NCBI GenBank assembly: GCA_945859605.1
Contig: OX243822.1
Coordinates: forward strand, 5,328,352-5,392,351
DNA length: 64,000 nt
Reading direction: 5' to 3'
DNA from: Lumbricus rubellus
Taxonomy: Eukaryota > Annelida > Clitellata > Crassiclitellata > Lumbricidae
Under the pieces are notes generated by a model. It saw only the letters and a list, made by a program, of their open reading frames with translations. It did not search any database and was not told the origin of the DNA. This document shows positions 1 to 12,704 of this stretch, piece by piece. Both the position numbers and the translations under genes were made by a program. Numbering within the stretch: the stretch's first letter is position 1; each line of letters starts with the position of its first letter.

Positions 1-435
1 AGTTGGATGATTCGATTAAGACATATGCTGTTAAACAGACAGCAGCTGTCGTCACACCTTGTGACCCACAGGTGAACAAACAATTCCTGATAAGCACTGC
101 CGTATGCATCGTTTCACTTCGATGAAATGACTGCATGCAAAAAACGGGGTGACCAGTCATGCGGAACGATCCCACAAGGCAAGTCTCGCTTTCACATAGT
201 AAACATCATGACGCACTTGAAAACGCGCAGGGCGGACCGAGATTTAAGAAAATCCATCGCCGCAGAACTATAGATAGGCTGAGCTTAGAAAGGAATGAAC
301 ATGACTTGTGCAGACTATAAAATTGTGTCAACCCTGCGTTTTAACTTGCGGCTGTCACTTTGGCTGCCAGTCAATACTACTGCAGATGCTCCATTTTGAC
401 TCTATGTACATTGTACAGTATATACACTTATGATT
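1..435. other. No gene seen
   Basis: I see no coding exon, RNA gene or recognisable repeat here. Base composition is ordinary non-coding. Confidence 0.5.
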
Positions 436-619
436 GATTGTATTGTATTGTATTGTATTGTATTGTATTTTATTGTATTGTATTGTATTGTATTGTATTG
501 TATTGTATTGTATTGTTTTGTATTGTATTGTATTGTATTGTATTGTATTGTATTGTATTGTATTGTATTGTATTGTATTGTATTGCATTGTATTGTATTG
601 TATTGTATTGTATTGTATT
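436..619. repeat. (TATTG)n pentanucleotide microsatellite
   Basis: About 37 near-perfect TATTG units run across this stretch, with rare substitutions. The open frames in both directions are products of the repeat and not genes. Related pentamers recur on the other strand near 18.1 kb and 26.7 kb. Confidence 0.95.
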
Positions 620-622
620 AAG

Positions 623-1453
623 CCCATATGACAATTTCTGTGGCATAGTAGTTAATTGAAAACTACATGTATGTAATCCTACTTCTGGAAAGTTTTGGCA
701 GGGCTGTTTTTAAGGAATCTTCAGAACTGCACAACTCTTTCTTTCCTTTCCCACCATGTATGGTAATTAAATTACTTTCAATCGGAGGACAATGACCACT
801 TTTTGCTAGTTTTAACTGTACAGAAGTGTTTCTACAACAGCACAAATCCATTTAGAACTGCACATTTTGTGTACAACTGCACGTTTAAAAAGCCCTGACT
901 ATACACGTAGCCTATGTAGGCTACTTCTGGCAAGTTTTGGGAATTGGGATGCTTTGCGTAGGCCTTCTGCGTAAATGCTAAATGTTTTAAAGACGTAGAC
1001 CTAAAGGGTTTTTGTTTCCTGAATGGGTGCCTTTTATAGACTGTTCCGTACGCAAAGACCAGCGAGGCAGCGACCCGATCACCCGCAAAGGCAATCTCTA
1101 TCGCAAGGTGCTTGAAGAAGATGTCTATAAGACCTTCACCGGCTGTATAATTGTTTGCACTTTGCAGCTGCTACCACGACCATGTCTGGCTCGATCAGTG
1201 CCGCTGTTAGGTGAGACGAGGTGGGGGGGGGGGGGGGGCATCCGTTATAGTGTGTCTGTGTTTTGTACGGGTAGGGGAGCTTTGTGTAATGACGTCATTG
1301 CTCGTCTAGGACTCGAAGACGAACGAGGAAGTGGTGTCATTATATTGTAGTCTGTGGCTGGGAATAAACTGGATGTATAGGATTACGCAGATAACATGCA
1401 AACATGCACGCACGAATGGTGGTGGTGCATCGATGCATATGCATACATGTAGA
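623..1453. other. No gene seen
   Basis: This is non-coding sequence with short unsupported open frames only. A G-run lies near 1223-1238. No splice-bounded exon or family motif was found. Confidence 0.5.
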
Positions 1454-1622
1454 CATGGGCGGAGTTTATCAGGGGCTAGGGGGGGCTAAGCCCCTCCAAG
1501 AAAGCCCAGATTCAACTTTTGTACCATGGAAATGGTATCATTTTCGGGGTTAGCCCCCCCCCCCAATAAGGCGCAGACTCGGGGTTAGCCCCTCCAAGAA
1601 CGGAAACCAAACTCCGCTCATG
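1454..1622. mobile_element. Small foldback element (MITE-like)
   Basis: The left end CATGGGCGGAGTTT and the reverse complement of the right end, CATGAGCGGAGTTT, match at 13 of 14 bases. Inside, the block GGGGCTAAGCCCCTCCAAGAA and its variants recur, giving a C/G-rich foldback. There is no coding capacity. The flanks are also partly palindromic, so the exact ends and any target-site duplication are uncertain. Confidence 0.6.
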
Positions 1623-2048
1623 CATGTAGATGCATACACGCGATCGCACACAAAGAGAAACGCGCACATGTAGGCGTATAATGCATTATATTATGCGTCG
1701 TTCAAATTTGACTGTTTTTTTTATCTGTGGCTGCATATATAGGTACACACAAGTCATGTCTACATTACGTATTGAATACAGACTTGCATTGGCTTAATAC
1801 AGTGGCAATGGTGGCAATTAATCTGACTGTTTTACTAGTACCCTGATCGCCGCCCTAACCCCCCCCCCCCCCCATCTGCACTTGTCGGGTCCCCCACGTC
1901 TTCCACTCGTCCTTGACAGATGATCTGTGCTAAACAAACGACCCTCGCGGAACTCTTTGATGTCTCTGTTATACCATCGCATTCACTCGAGCGTGACGCC
2001 CACTGCATGCTTCTAACCTAGACGTCTGTTTTTTAACAACAATGGTCT

Positions 2049-2108
2049 CAAACAGACCTCCTAATTATCAAACAGACCTCCTAATTATCAAACAGACGTC
2101 CTAATTAT
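2049..2108. repeat. 20-bp tandem repeat, 3 copies
   Basis: Three consecutive 20-bp copies begin CAAACAGACCTCC; the third has one substitution (CCT to CGT). The flanks are ordinary non-coding DNA. Confidence 0.9.
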
Positions 2109-3353
2109 TGTTCAATCCTTGACCGCAAAGTAGGCCTGGACTTGCATCGACCGAAATATCTGGTCGGTGATGGTGTTTGGTGGTAGTTTCTACGACTCGT
2201 ATAGCAACGGGTAATTAACGACGCCCTCCTCCCTTAATCAGGCTTTGTACTGGCACGACACGACGATGCGTATTTAGCTATTATTGAATGAGTTGGTTCC
2301 AGGATGTTGGTCTCCTCACAAATTCTCAGTTCCCATGCACTGGCGGATTTGATGAGTACTTATAGCCTATTACAATTGCAATGTATCACCGTGGTTGGAC
2401 AAAGAGCGCATCCGAGTGTCATTCTTTGGTGGCGCTGTGTAAATTCTTGAAATGAATGGATGAACAGCTTATTATATATAGGGAAGTGATGTACACTGCA
2501 CACAGTGCACAGTGCATAATTTTCGACAATTTGCAGCAGTCACTGCTGTTGAGGTTACTTCCTTTTCTGTCTCTGTAGGTTCGATGCGTGCTGTGTTTGC
2601 GAATGAACAACAGTGGAGGCGTCAGAGGTTAAGGTCAGTTCTGCAATGCCAATGTAGTGGAGACTGCAGTCTTGTCTCTATTGTTTGACTTAGGCCTAGA
2701 CTTCGACAGATTAAACGCCATTTGAATCCATATTTTATCGAAAACGTTTCGAAGTTTGGCGAGTTTCGTGAAGGATTCATTTTCTTTATTCCAAGGTAGG
2801 CTATTATCGACAGCCTACGCGAGTGCACAATGATTCTACACTGAAACTTCTTTAAGCTACGGCTACACGCTTCATTGTGTGTCCTGCAACTGTAATAATA
2901 TTATTATCCTTGTAATCGTTAATTTGGCCTATGATTGTAAAACTAAGTGCATATGGCAACAGATAAGACACGAGCGATGTCAGAGGAACGTTTTAGAAAA
3001 GCCAAATGAAGGGGTGCGAGTTAGAGAGAAATAGAGACAGAGACAGACAAAGACAGACAGAGCGAGAGACAGAGAGAGTGGAGAGAAAAGAGAAGGCGAG
3101 AGATACGCCTTCAATAGGCCTACTGTAGGCCTATATATATAGGCGGTTAAATGCGTGGCCTCGTTACACCGTGGTTCCATGCTATCGAACATCGAAGCGA
3201 CGTTTTAAGGAACGTCTAGTGTACAACATGACAGTGACTTGTATTCGTCGGATAATGTGAGCTAGTTTTTATTGCTAGTGTCGTCTGTAGCCTATACCTA
3301 TAGGAGCTTCTTGTGCGAGCATCATAATATTATTAATGACGCAAGGTGCAATA
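2109..3353. other. No gene seen
   Basis: No exon or repeat could be supported between the small tandem repeat and the assembly gap. A GA-rich patch lies at about 3025-3100. Confidence 0.45.
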
Positions 3354-3553
3354 NNNNNNNNNNNNNNNNNNNNNNNNNNNNNNNNNNNNNNNNNNNNNNN
3401 NNNNNNNNNNNNNNNNNNNNNNNNNNNNNNNNNNNNNNNNNNNNNNNNNNNNNNNNNNNNNNNNNNNNNNNNNNNNNNNNNNNNNNNNNNNNNNNNNNNN
3501 NNNNNNNNNNNNNNNNNNNNNNNNNNNNNNNNNNNNNNNNNNNNNNNNNNNNN
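3354..3553. other. Assembly gap (200 N)
   Basis: Exactly 200 N characters, the usual placeholder for a scaffold gap of unknown or estimated size. Distances across it are unreliable, and any frame drawn through it is meaningless. Confidence 0.99.
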
Positions 3554-3678
3554 GTTCTGGCAAGTTCGTATAATTATGATGGTCAAATGTTTGTCGTAGT
3601 GTTGGTGGAAGTTTGGCTAACAGAACGGAATTTTTTGCAAATTGTAATGGTAAGCAGTGGTTAAATGTATTGTAATGT

Positions 3679-4075
3679 ACACTGTAAAAAAAATCTCGTA
3701 AAATAACGGTGAATTGCATGGCAACTTAGTTGCCATGCAATTCACCGTATATATACGGGCGCCCGTAATCTCAATTACGGGTGACATCGTAAACTTACGA
3801 TCAATCCCCGTTTTTTGTAACGGGAACTCCCCGTTTTTTCACGGCAACTCTCTTTATTTATGCGGAAAATTCCCGTACATTATACGGCAATTCAGCGTAT
3901 TTCAACGGTGAATATCTGGTCTTTGACGGTGATTTTCACGGTGATTTGCCGTTATCAAACGGTAAATCGCCGGTCATTAACGTCATATTGTTACTTTTCT
4001 TACGGCGAATCGCCTTCTATTTACGACTGATTCGTTCTGCATCGACGGTGAATCACCGTCTATTAGCGGGCTCTC
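3679..4075. mobile_element. ACGG-repeat foldback element with a perfect 20-bp hairpin
   Basis: Arms at 3706-3725 and 3729-3748 are perfect 20-bp reverse complements separated by a 3-base loop. The rest of the element is a run of degenerate short palindromes of the form ACGGTGAATCACCGT. The start reads ACTGTAAAAA. From memory, similar ACTGTAAAAA plus TTACGG foldback elements are common in fish genomes. No transposase is present. Confidence 0.6.
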
Positions 4076-4222
4076 GGTCCCCCTCCCTCCTCTCCCTTTC
4101 AATCCTCTCTTCCCCCCTCGCCCCTGTCCGTTTCCCTCCCTTTCCCCTCTCCGTCCCCTCCCTCTCTCTCACATCCCCTCCCTCAGTCTCCCCTCTCCCT
4201 TCCCTCCTCCCTCTCTCTCTCC
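4076..4222. repeat. Polypyrimidine tract
   Basis: A CCCTCCC/CTCTC-rich low-complexity stretch on the plus strand directly follows the ACGG foldback. It has no coding features. Confidence 0.75.
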
Positions 4223-4944
4223 ACATTACTTCACCAAGTTGAAATAGAACTGGTAAGGACATTGAAATCAGATCTTAAACTGGAAATGCAGGTAGCATCA
4301 AACAAATCAACTGAATCAGAACTATTAATTAAACACATTATAAACATCACAACCTCAAGAAACATCGACTAATGATCTGGCATTTCTGGAAAGAGAACAA
4401 TACACGATGTTCATGCCATTGAACAGTGTGACATAATGCAAAGCTAGCCGTTATAATCTACAGACCTCTATAGCACCATTATCATATTGCAAGAAGAATG
4501 AATAAAAACGTCGACAGTCTACTAAAGAAGTCAGGATAATAACTGACAAAGTAAAATTAATTTTTTTTAACAGAAATGGGCAGGCTGAAGCAGACGCGTG
4601 TTTCAACATTTTATTGATGAACAGCATTGTTCACCAAAACTCTTAACACACTCTCAGTGTTAGTGCAAAAGAACAAACAGAATGCACAAAACAGTGCTGT
4701 AACATTGTTTATGCTGTTGAACAAGCATGAGTCATTGTCCATCGCTACAGGAGACCAGGCACATAATTTCGACTTCGTTGACTTCATACTTTTTGTGCCA
4801 CGTGCGGAAGTGTGCTGCGAAAGAAAAAACAAATAACACAATCAGTCAAAGAAAAAATCACTAAATATTCCATAGGCAGACATATATATGAATATATATA
4901 TATATGAGAGAGAGAAATATACATATATATGTGTATAAATATCT
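4223..4944. other. No gene seen
   Basis: Unremarkable non-coding sequence. No splice-bounded exon or RNA gene was recognised. Confidence 0.45.
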
Positions 4945-5385
<441 letters not shown>

Positions 5386-5835
5386 CAAACAGGCTCTTAA
5401 CGCTCGTGAATAAACTAGTGCCCTTCGCGCCGGTGAATAAACTGATGCCCTTAACTCACGTGAATAAGCTAAACCTTTAGCGCTCGTGAATAAACTAGTG
5501 CCCTTAACCTTCGTGAAAAACTGATGCCCTTAACCCTCGCGAACAAACAAAGGCATTTAGCGCTCGTGAATAAACTAGTGCCCTTAACCCTCGTGAAAAA
5601 ACTGATGCCCTTAACCCTCGTGAATAAACTAGTGCCCTTAACCCTCGTGAAAAAACTGATGCCCTTAACCCTCATGAATAAACAGAGGCCCTGAACCCTC
5701 GAAAATAAACTGAGGCCCAAAGCGTTCGTGAATAAACAAGTGCCCTTAACCAACGTGAATAAACTGAGGCCCTTAACGCTCGTGAATAAACTGATGTCCT
5801 TAACCCTCGTGAATAAACTAGTGCCCTTCGCGCTC

Positions 5836-8128
5836 ATGAATAAACTGAGGCCCTTAGCGCTCGTGAATAAACTAGCGCCCTTAACCCTCGTGAATAAACT
5901 GATGCCCTAAGCGCTTGTGAATAAACTAGTGCCCTTAACCCTCGTGAATAATATAGTGGCCTTAACCCTAGTGAATAAACTGATGACCTTAGCGCTCGTG
6001 AATAAACTAAGGCCCTTGACCCTTGTGAATAAACTGATGCCCTTAACCCTCGTGAAGAAACTAGTGCCCTTCTCGCTCGTCAATAAACCGATGCCCTTAA
6101 CCCTCATGAATAAACTGAGGCCCTTAACGCTCGTGAATAAACTGATGCCCTTAACCCTCGTCTATAAACTAGTGCCCTTCTCGCTCGTGAATAAACTGAT
6201 GCTCCTAACCCTCGTGAATAAACTGATGCCCTTAATCCTCGTGAATACACTGATGCCCTTAACCCTAGTGAATAAAAAGATGCCCTTTACCCTCGTGAAT
6301 TAACTGATGACCTTCTCGCTCGTCAATAAACTGATGCCCTTAACCCTCGTGAATAAACTGATGCCCTTAATCCTCGTGAATACACTGATGCCCTTAACCC
6401 TCGTGAATAAAATAGTGCCCTTCTCGCTCGTCAATAAACCGATGCCCTTAACCCTCGTGAATAAACTGAGGCCCTTAACGTTCATGAATAAACCGATGCC
6501 CTTTACCCTCGTGAATTAACTGATGCCCTTAGCGCTCATCAAAAAACTGATGCCCTTAATCCTCGTAAATAAACTGAGGCCCTTAACCCTCGTGAATAAA
6601 CTGAGGCCCTTATCGCTCGTGAAAAAACAAGTGCCCTTAACCCTCGTGAATAAACTGATGACCTTCCCGCTCGTGAATAAACTGATGCTCTAAACCCTAT
6701 TGAATCAACTAGTGCCCTTATCGCTCGTCAAAAAACCGATGCCCTTAACCCTCGTGAATAAACTGATGCCCTTAATCCTCGTGAATAAAATGATGCCCTT
6801 AACCCTCGTGAATAAACTGAGGCCCTTACTCCTCGTGAATAAACTGATGCCCTTAACCCTCGTGAATAAACTGAGGCCCTTACTCCTCGTGAATAAACTG
6901 TGCCCTTCGCGCTCGTGAATAAACTGATGCCCTTTACCCTCGTGAATAAACTGATGCCCTTTACCCTCGTGAATAAACTGAGGCCCTTAGCGCTCGTGAA
7001 TAAACTAGCGCCCTTAACCCTCGTGAATAAACTGATGCCCTAAGCGCTTGTGAATAAACTAGTGCCCTTAACCCTCGTGAATAATATAGTGGCCTTAACC
7101 CTAGTGAATAAACTGATGACCTTAGCGCTCGTGAATAAACTAAGGCCCTTGACCCTTGTGAATAAACTGATGCCCTTAACCCTCGTGAAGAAACTAGTGC
7201 CCTTCTCGCTCGTCAATAAACCGATGCCCTTAACCCTCATGAATAAACTGAGGCCCTTAACGCTCGTGAATAAACTGATGCCCTTAACCCTCGTCTATAA
7301 ACTAGTGCCCTTCTCGCTCGTGAATAAACTGATGCTCCTAACCCTCGTGAATAAACTGATGCCCTTAATCCTCGTGAATACACTGATGCCCTTAACCCTA
7401 GTGAATAAAAAGATGCCCTTTACCCTCGTGAATTAACTGATGACCTTCTCGCTCGTCAATAAACTGATGCCCTTAACCCTCGTGAATAAACTGATGCCCT
7501 TAATCCTCGTGAATACACTGATGCCCTTAACCCTCGTGAATAAAATAGTGCCCTTCTCGCTCGTCAATAAACCGATGCCCTTAACCCTCGTGAATAAACT
7601 GAGGCCCTTAACGTTCATGAATAAACCGATGCCCTTTACCCTCGTGAATTAACTGATGCCCTTAGCGCTCATCAAAAAACTGATGCCCTTAGCGCTCATC
7701 AAAAAACTGATGCCCTTAATCCTCGTAAATAAACTGAGGCCCTTAACCCTCGTGAATAAACTGAGGCCCTTATCGCTCGTGAAAAAACAAGTGCCCTTAA
7801 CCCTCGTGAATAAACTGATGACCTTCCCGCTCGTGAATAAACTGATGCTCTAAACCCTATTGAATCAACTAGTGCCCTTATCGCTCGTCAAAAAACCGAT
7901 GCCCTTAACCCTCGTGAATAAACTGATGCCCTTAATCCTCGTGAATAAAATGATGCCCTTAACCCTCGTGAATAAACTGAGGCCCTTACTCCTCGTGAAT
8001 AAACTGATGCCCTTAACCCTCGTGAATAAACTGAGGCCCTTACTCCTCGTGAATAAACTGTGCCCTTCGCGCTCGTGAATAAACTGATGCCCTTTACCCT
8101 CGTGAATAAACTGATGCCCTTTACCCTC
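5836..8128. repeat. 1133-bp segmental duplication inside the 27-bp array
   Basis: The block at about 5836-6968 recurs at about 6969-8128 with an offset of 1133 bp and almost no differences. The second copy has one extra 27-bp unit near 7680, after which the offset becomes 1160. The offset is 42 units minus one base. Confidence 0.85.
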
Positions 8129-9155
8129 GTGAATAAACTGATGCCCTTAATCCTCGTGAATAAACTAGTGCCCTTCGCGCTCGTGAATAAACTGATGCCC
8201 TTAATTCTTGTTAATAACCTGAGGCCCTTAACCCTCGTGAATAAACTGAGGCCCTTATCGCTCGTGAATAAACTGATGCCCTTTACCCTCGTGAATAAAC
8301 TGATGCCCTTAATCCTCGTGAATAAACTAGTGCCCTTCGCGCTCGTGAATAAACTGATGCCCTTTACCCTCGTGAATAAACTGATGCCCGTAATCCTCAT
8401 GAATAAACTAGTGCCCTTCCCGCTCGTGAATAAACTGATGCCCTTAACCCTTGTTAATAACCTAAGGCCCTTAACCTTCGTGAATAAACTGATGCCCTTA
8501 ATCCTCGTGAATAAACTGATGCCCTTAACCCTCGTGAATAAACTGATGCCCTTAACCCTCGTGAATAAACTGAGGACCTTACTCCTCGTGAATAAACTGT
8601 GCCCTTCGCGCTCGTGAATAAACTGATGCCCTTTACCCTCGTGAATAAACTGATGCCCTTTACCCTCGTGAATAAACTGATGCCCTTAATCCTCGTGAAT
8701 AACTAGTGCCCTTCGCGCTCGTGAATAAACTGATGCCCTTAATTCTTGTTAATAACCTGAGGCCCTTAACCCTCGTGAATAAACTGAGGCCCTTATCGCT
8801 CGTGAATAAACTGATGCCCTTTACCCTCGTGAATAAACTGATGCCCTTAATCCTCGTGAATAAACTAGTGCCCTTCGCGCTCGTGAATAAACTGATGCCC
8901 TTTACCCTCGTGAATAAACTGATGCCCATAATCCTCATGAATAAACTAGTGCCCTTCCCGCTCGTGAATAAACTGATGCCCTTAACCCTTGTTAATAACC
9001 TAAGGCCCTTAACCTTCGTGAATAAACTGATGCCCTTAATCCTCGTGAATAAACTGATGCCCTTAACCCTCGTGAATAAACTGATGCCCTTAACCCTCGT
9101 GAATAAACTGAGGACCTTACTCCTCGTGAATAAACTGTGCCCTTCGCGCTCGTGA
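8059..9155. repeat. 539-bp higher-order repeat in the 27-bp array
   Basis: The 26-bp variant unit CTGTGCCCTTCGCG ends at about 8078, 8617 and 9155, spacings of 539 and 538 bp (20 units minus one base). The intervening variant order is nearly identical. A shorter 189-bp (7-unit) duplication follows at about 9500-9880. Confidence 0.8.
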
Positions 9156-10020
9156 ATAAACTGATGCCCTTTACCCTCGTGAATAAACTGATGCCCTTTA
9201 CCCTCGTGAATAAACTGATGCCCTTAATCCTCGTGAATAAACTAGTGCCCTTCGCGCTCGTGAATAAACTGATGCCCTTTACCCTCGTGAATAAACTGAT
9301 GCCCTTAATCCTCGTGAATAAACTAGTGCCCTTCCCGCTCGTGAATAAACTGATGCCCTTAACCCTTGTTAATAACCTGAGGCCCTTAACCTTCGTGAAT
9401 AAACTGAGGCCCTTATCGCTCGTGAATAAACTAGTGCCCTTAACCCTCGTGAATAAACTAGTGCCCTTAACCCTCGTGAATAAACTGATGCCCTTAACCC
9501 TCGTGAATAAACTGATGCCCTTAACCATCGTGAATAAACTGAGACCCTTACTCCTCGTGAATAAACTAGTGCCCTTCGCGCTCGTGAATAAACTGATGCC
9601 CTTAACCCTTGTTAATAACCTGAGGCCCTTAACCCTCGTGAATAAACTGAGGCCCTTATCGCTCGTGAATAAACTAGTGCCCTTAACCCTCGTGAATAAA
9701 CTGATGCCCTTAACCATCGTGAATAAACTGAGACCCTTACTCCTCGTGAATAAACTAGTGCCCTTCGCGCTCGTGAATAAACTGATGCCCTTAACCCTTG
9801 TTAATAACCTGAGGCCCTTAACCCTCGTGAATAAACTGAGGCCCTTATCGCTCGTGAATAAACTAGTGCCCTTAACCCTCGTGAATAAACTGATGCCCTT
9901 CACGCTGGTGAATAAACTGATGCCCTTAACCCTCGTGAATAAACTAGTGCCCTGAACCCTCGTGAATAAACTGAGGCCCTAAATCCTCGTAAACAAACTG
10001 AGGCTCTTAAAGCTCGTGTA

Positions 10021-10737
10021 AAAAGATAGACAGCTAGAGATAGATATATATATTACAATAAAATCAATGTTAATATACATGTAATAATTACTTAAATACC
10101 ATTTTTCTAAATGCAACGCTCCTCTAGCATGCGGAAAAGGAATCTGCTTTAGTAGCAAGACAGCCCGAATTGTCTGTGCCACCACCACCTACAACAAAAA
10201 CAACAATAATAACAGCTATTTAAGAGCATTAGAGCACATGATCATGGGTAAGAAATGAAGTACTACACATCATCTGCAATAGAGGCCTCTAAAACTTACC
10301 ATTATTTGGCTAGTGCAAACTTCAGCACTGCTCTTTTAGAAGCTAATTGTGTTACAAAAGATTAATAGCAAAACAATATAATTATGAAATAATTTATGTG
10401 AAGAAAACATGGATAGTTTATAAGTACTGCATGAATATTTTGATAATTATATACTATTGCTCAATGAAACCAAAGCATAAGGAGATATTTTTTAGGTTGC
10501 ACATGATTAATTAAGGAAACTATCCCTGTAACACTTGCCCTGTAGAACTAGAGACACAAAATTACAATACATGTTTGAGACATCCCGGAAATGGTTGCCA
10601 TGCAGAAACTTTACACAGGTCTTGGTTACCAGTCGCTCAGTGTCATCAATTGATACTTGGTCATGGTACAATGGCGCTTCATAAATGCATAACATTAATG
10701 AAGGCTATACCAACTATGTTTGGTTAAAAATGAGATA
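10021..10737. other. No gene supported
   Basis: A/T-rich non-coding DNA. A minus-strand open frame at 10507-10695 has no family match and no convincing splice sites. It may be read-through 3' sequence of the candidate gene at 10.7-14.5 kb. Confidence 0.4.
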
Positions 10738-10837
10738 CTAACGATGCTTTCGAAGATGTAACCACACATAGTTAGGGCCATCTACATGTACTTGTTCAGC
10801 ATTCTCAATTGCCAGAGTTCGTACAACATCTCGACTT
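10738..10837 (-). CDS. Candidate terminal exon, unknown protein
   Basis: A possible acceptor (TTTGTTTGTAG) is followed by one base and then 32 codons to a TAG stop at 10738. The peptide includes VRTLAIENAEQVHVDGPNYV and ends WLHLRKHR, with balanced protein-like composition. I do not recognise the family. It would need a preceding exon ending in phase 2, which I did not find. It could be the end of a minus-strand gene starting near 14.5 kb, or a chance open frame. Confidence 0.35.
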
Positions 10838-10929
10838 CTACAAACAAAACTATTTTCAGTTAGTAAAATCACAGACCCTATGCAATGCCATGGCAATAAT
10901 GAGTATCAATAGTGAATCCCCCCCCCCAT

Positions 10930-11075
10930 CAGTTCTTTCCATCATTGTATCTGGTGAGCTCTCATCGTCCTTTTTCTCATCCCAAAACATGCCTTTTTTC
11001 TCACGGTTGCACACACTGGGAGCGCGTCTGAAAGGCTCTTGCTGAGAGAAGTGCTTTATAATTGGCCAGATACAA
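10930..11075 (+). mobile_element. SINE tail fragment
   Basis: The segment ACTGGGAGCGCGTCTGAAAG followed by TGCTGAGAGAAGTGCTTTAT resembles the 3' tails of tRNA-derived SINEs elsewhere in the window (for example 17.2 kb and 49.8 kb). The tRNA-like head is missing or too decayed to see. Confidence 0.45.
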
Positions 11076-11627
11076 TACAATCTCTAAAAGCACGTTCATG
11101 CATGTTACTTAGCGATGCACAAATATTTTAAAGAATTCATTGCACGTGCAATTATAGATTAGTAAAGCACTGCAGTGACAGGAACTATACAGTATACACG
11201 TATACATGTTGCTCGCTGTGATAGACAAATGCAACTAACTGTTATTATGCATATATGAATAGCGAAACTAAATGAAAAACATTCTAAGTAGGTTTACAAA
11301 GTGCTGCATATATAAAGAATTATTAAGATGGGGAAAATTGACAAGTAGCAAACACTGCTGAGACATCAAGAAAAGACACAATACTGGTGACAGGCTCGGA
11401 TATACATACAGATCCAAACAAACTACATGGCAAAAAGTTTAAGCAAATGTCTAGATCTAATGTGGTTACATGCATAATAGCAAAACAAACCGAACAGACA
11501 TTAAAAGGGTTTTGTAGCAAGATAACAGATAATGTTTCACCGCCACAAGATAGTAGCGCTGAATAAATGCATGAAAATAAATGTTGATGTCAATACCAAT
11601 AATAAGCGATAAATATGAAATACCTAC
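11076..11627. other. No gene supported
   Basis: A/T-rich sequence lying within the possible minus-strand gene. Open frames here lack convincing splice sites. Confidence 0.4.
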
Positions 11628-11729
11628 GATGCATGTCCATAATGCAACAGTTGCTGTGGCATGTTTGACCGTTTGACAGGTGCTGTCACCCTTGTAAAAT
11701 TCCAGATTTTTTAAAATCTGCATCGAGTC
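11628..11729 (-). CDS. Candidate internal exon, unknown protein
   Basis: An acceptor ending TTTGTTTTTAG precedes 34 codons, followed by a GTAGGT donor at 11627. Both boundaries are phase 0 and only this frame is open. The peptide starts DSMQILKNLEFYKGD and ends VALWTCI. Its phase is compatible with the candidate exon at 13288-13429. I do not recognise the protein. Confidence 0.35.
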
Positions 11730-12704
11730 CTAAAAACAAAATGATTTCATTCAGTTAATTCCCAGAACATACAAAACACTAGATTGCAAGCTAAATCAGT
11801 TGAGTTAAATGTTTTAATAGATTTTTTTATATTAATCGTTTCTTTCATATGTAACGAAACCGAACAAAAAACAACATACTTTAGTAGTCAGAAAACGAAA
11901 ACTGACTCTGTCACCACCCCCAGAGCCACCAACAACAGTACTAATAGTACAAGCAATGGAAGCAGCAATCCATTAAGCCAGCCCTCCCTTAAGCCCAGCA
12001 GAAATTGGTAAAAAGTTATAAAAAATAACTAACAATATCAGTACTTAGTAATATAATATTAATAACAACAATAACACCACCACCAGCTACGTTGCATCTA
12101 ATAATTCTAAGACTAACAGCAATACAACCGGCACCACGACCACCAACACAACACAAACCACAACATCGTGACCTCCACAAATAACAATATTTATAAATAG
12201 AAGAGCACTTCATCAGTGCAGCAATTATGGGTAATAAATGTCAGTGAATATTTCTCAGCCTCTGCAAAAGTCTGCATAAATGAAAAGTCTTAGAACTCTT
12301 AAATAGTATACGGTCAGTGTACTCTTTATAGTCAAATTAAATAGCGGTACTCACAAGCCACAAATCTTAATAAAAGATTCTGCCACTACAAAGAATCACA
12401 AATAATAACAACAGCAACAATGACAACAATAGCAACAATAATAGTAATAATGATAAAAATAATAATACACACAAAACCAGCTACAAGCATAATTTTTTGA
12501 AATCCCGAGGGATCCTAGGTACCTCGGGTAAAAATAATATTAGCTCCGTAACAATAACAATGGTTGCTAAACCTGGGACGAGGTCTGATTTCTCTGAGAT
12601 TCGTTTTTTAAGTCCTAAAATAATTTTTCCTCAGGAATCATTAAAATCTCTTGGAAAAACAATAACAATAATAATTTTATTTAAAAAATAAAATACTTTG
12701 CTCC

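Larger units (their letters stand above)
5392..10020. repeat. 27-bp minisatellite array, about 171 units, with higher-order structure
   Basis: The array is a tandem of 27-bp units containing CTCGTGAATAAACTGATGC followed by CCCTTAA. Variant classes differ mainly at CTGATG/CTGAGG/CTAGTG and at AACC/GCGC/TCGC. Because 27 is a multiple of 3, both strands show long open frames (LVNKLMPLT-type on plus, RVKGISLFT-type on minus). These break at single-base indels and lack splice or start context, so I do not call them genes. A 26-bp unit (CTGTGCCC) marks larger repeat boundaries. Confidence 0.95.

Noticed and set aside
436..619. Telomere-like or CRISPR-like array
   Set aside because: It is a plain pentanucleotide microsatellite without spacers or a telomeric motif. 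No CRISPR array exists in this eukaryotic window.
3272..3719. Open frames across 3354-3553
   Set aside because: They run through a 200-N gap, so the reading is meaningless.
8992..9955. Long open frames on both strands in the 27-bp array
   Set aside because: They are forced by a stop-free unit whose length is a multiple of 3, and they end at single-base unit variants without any gene context.
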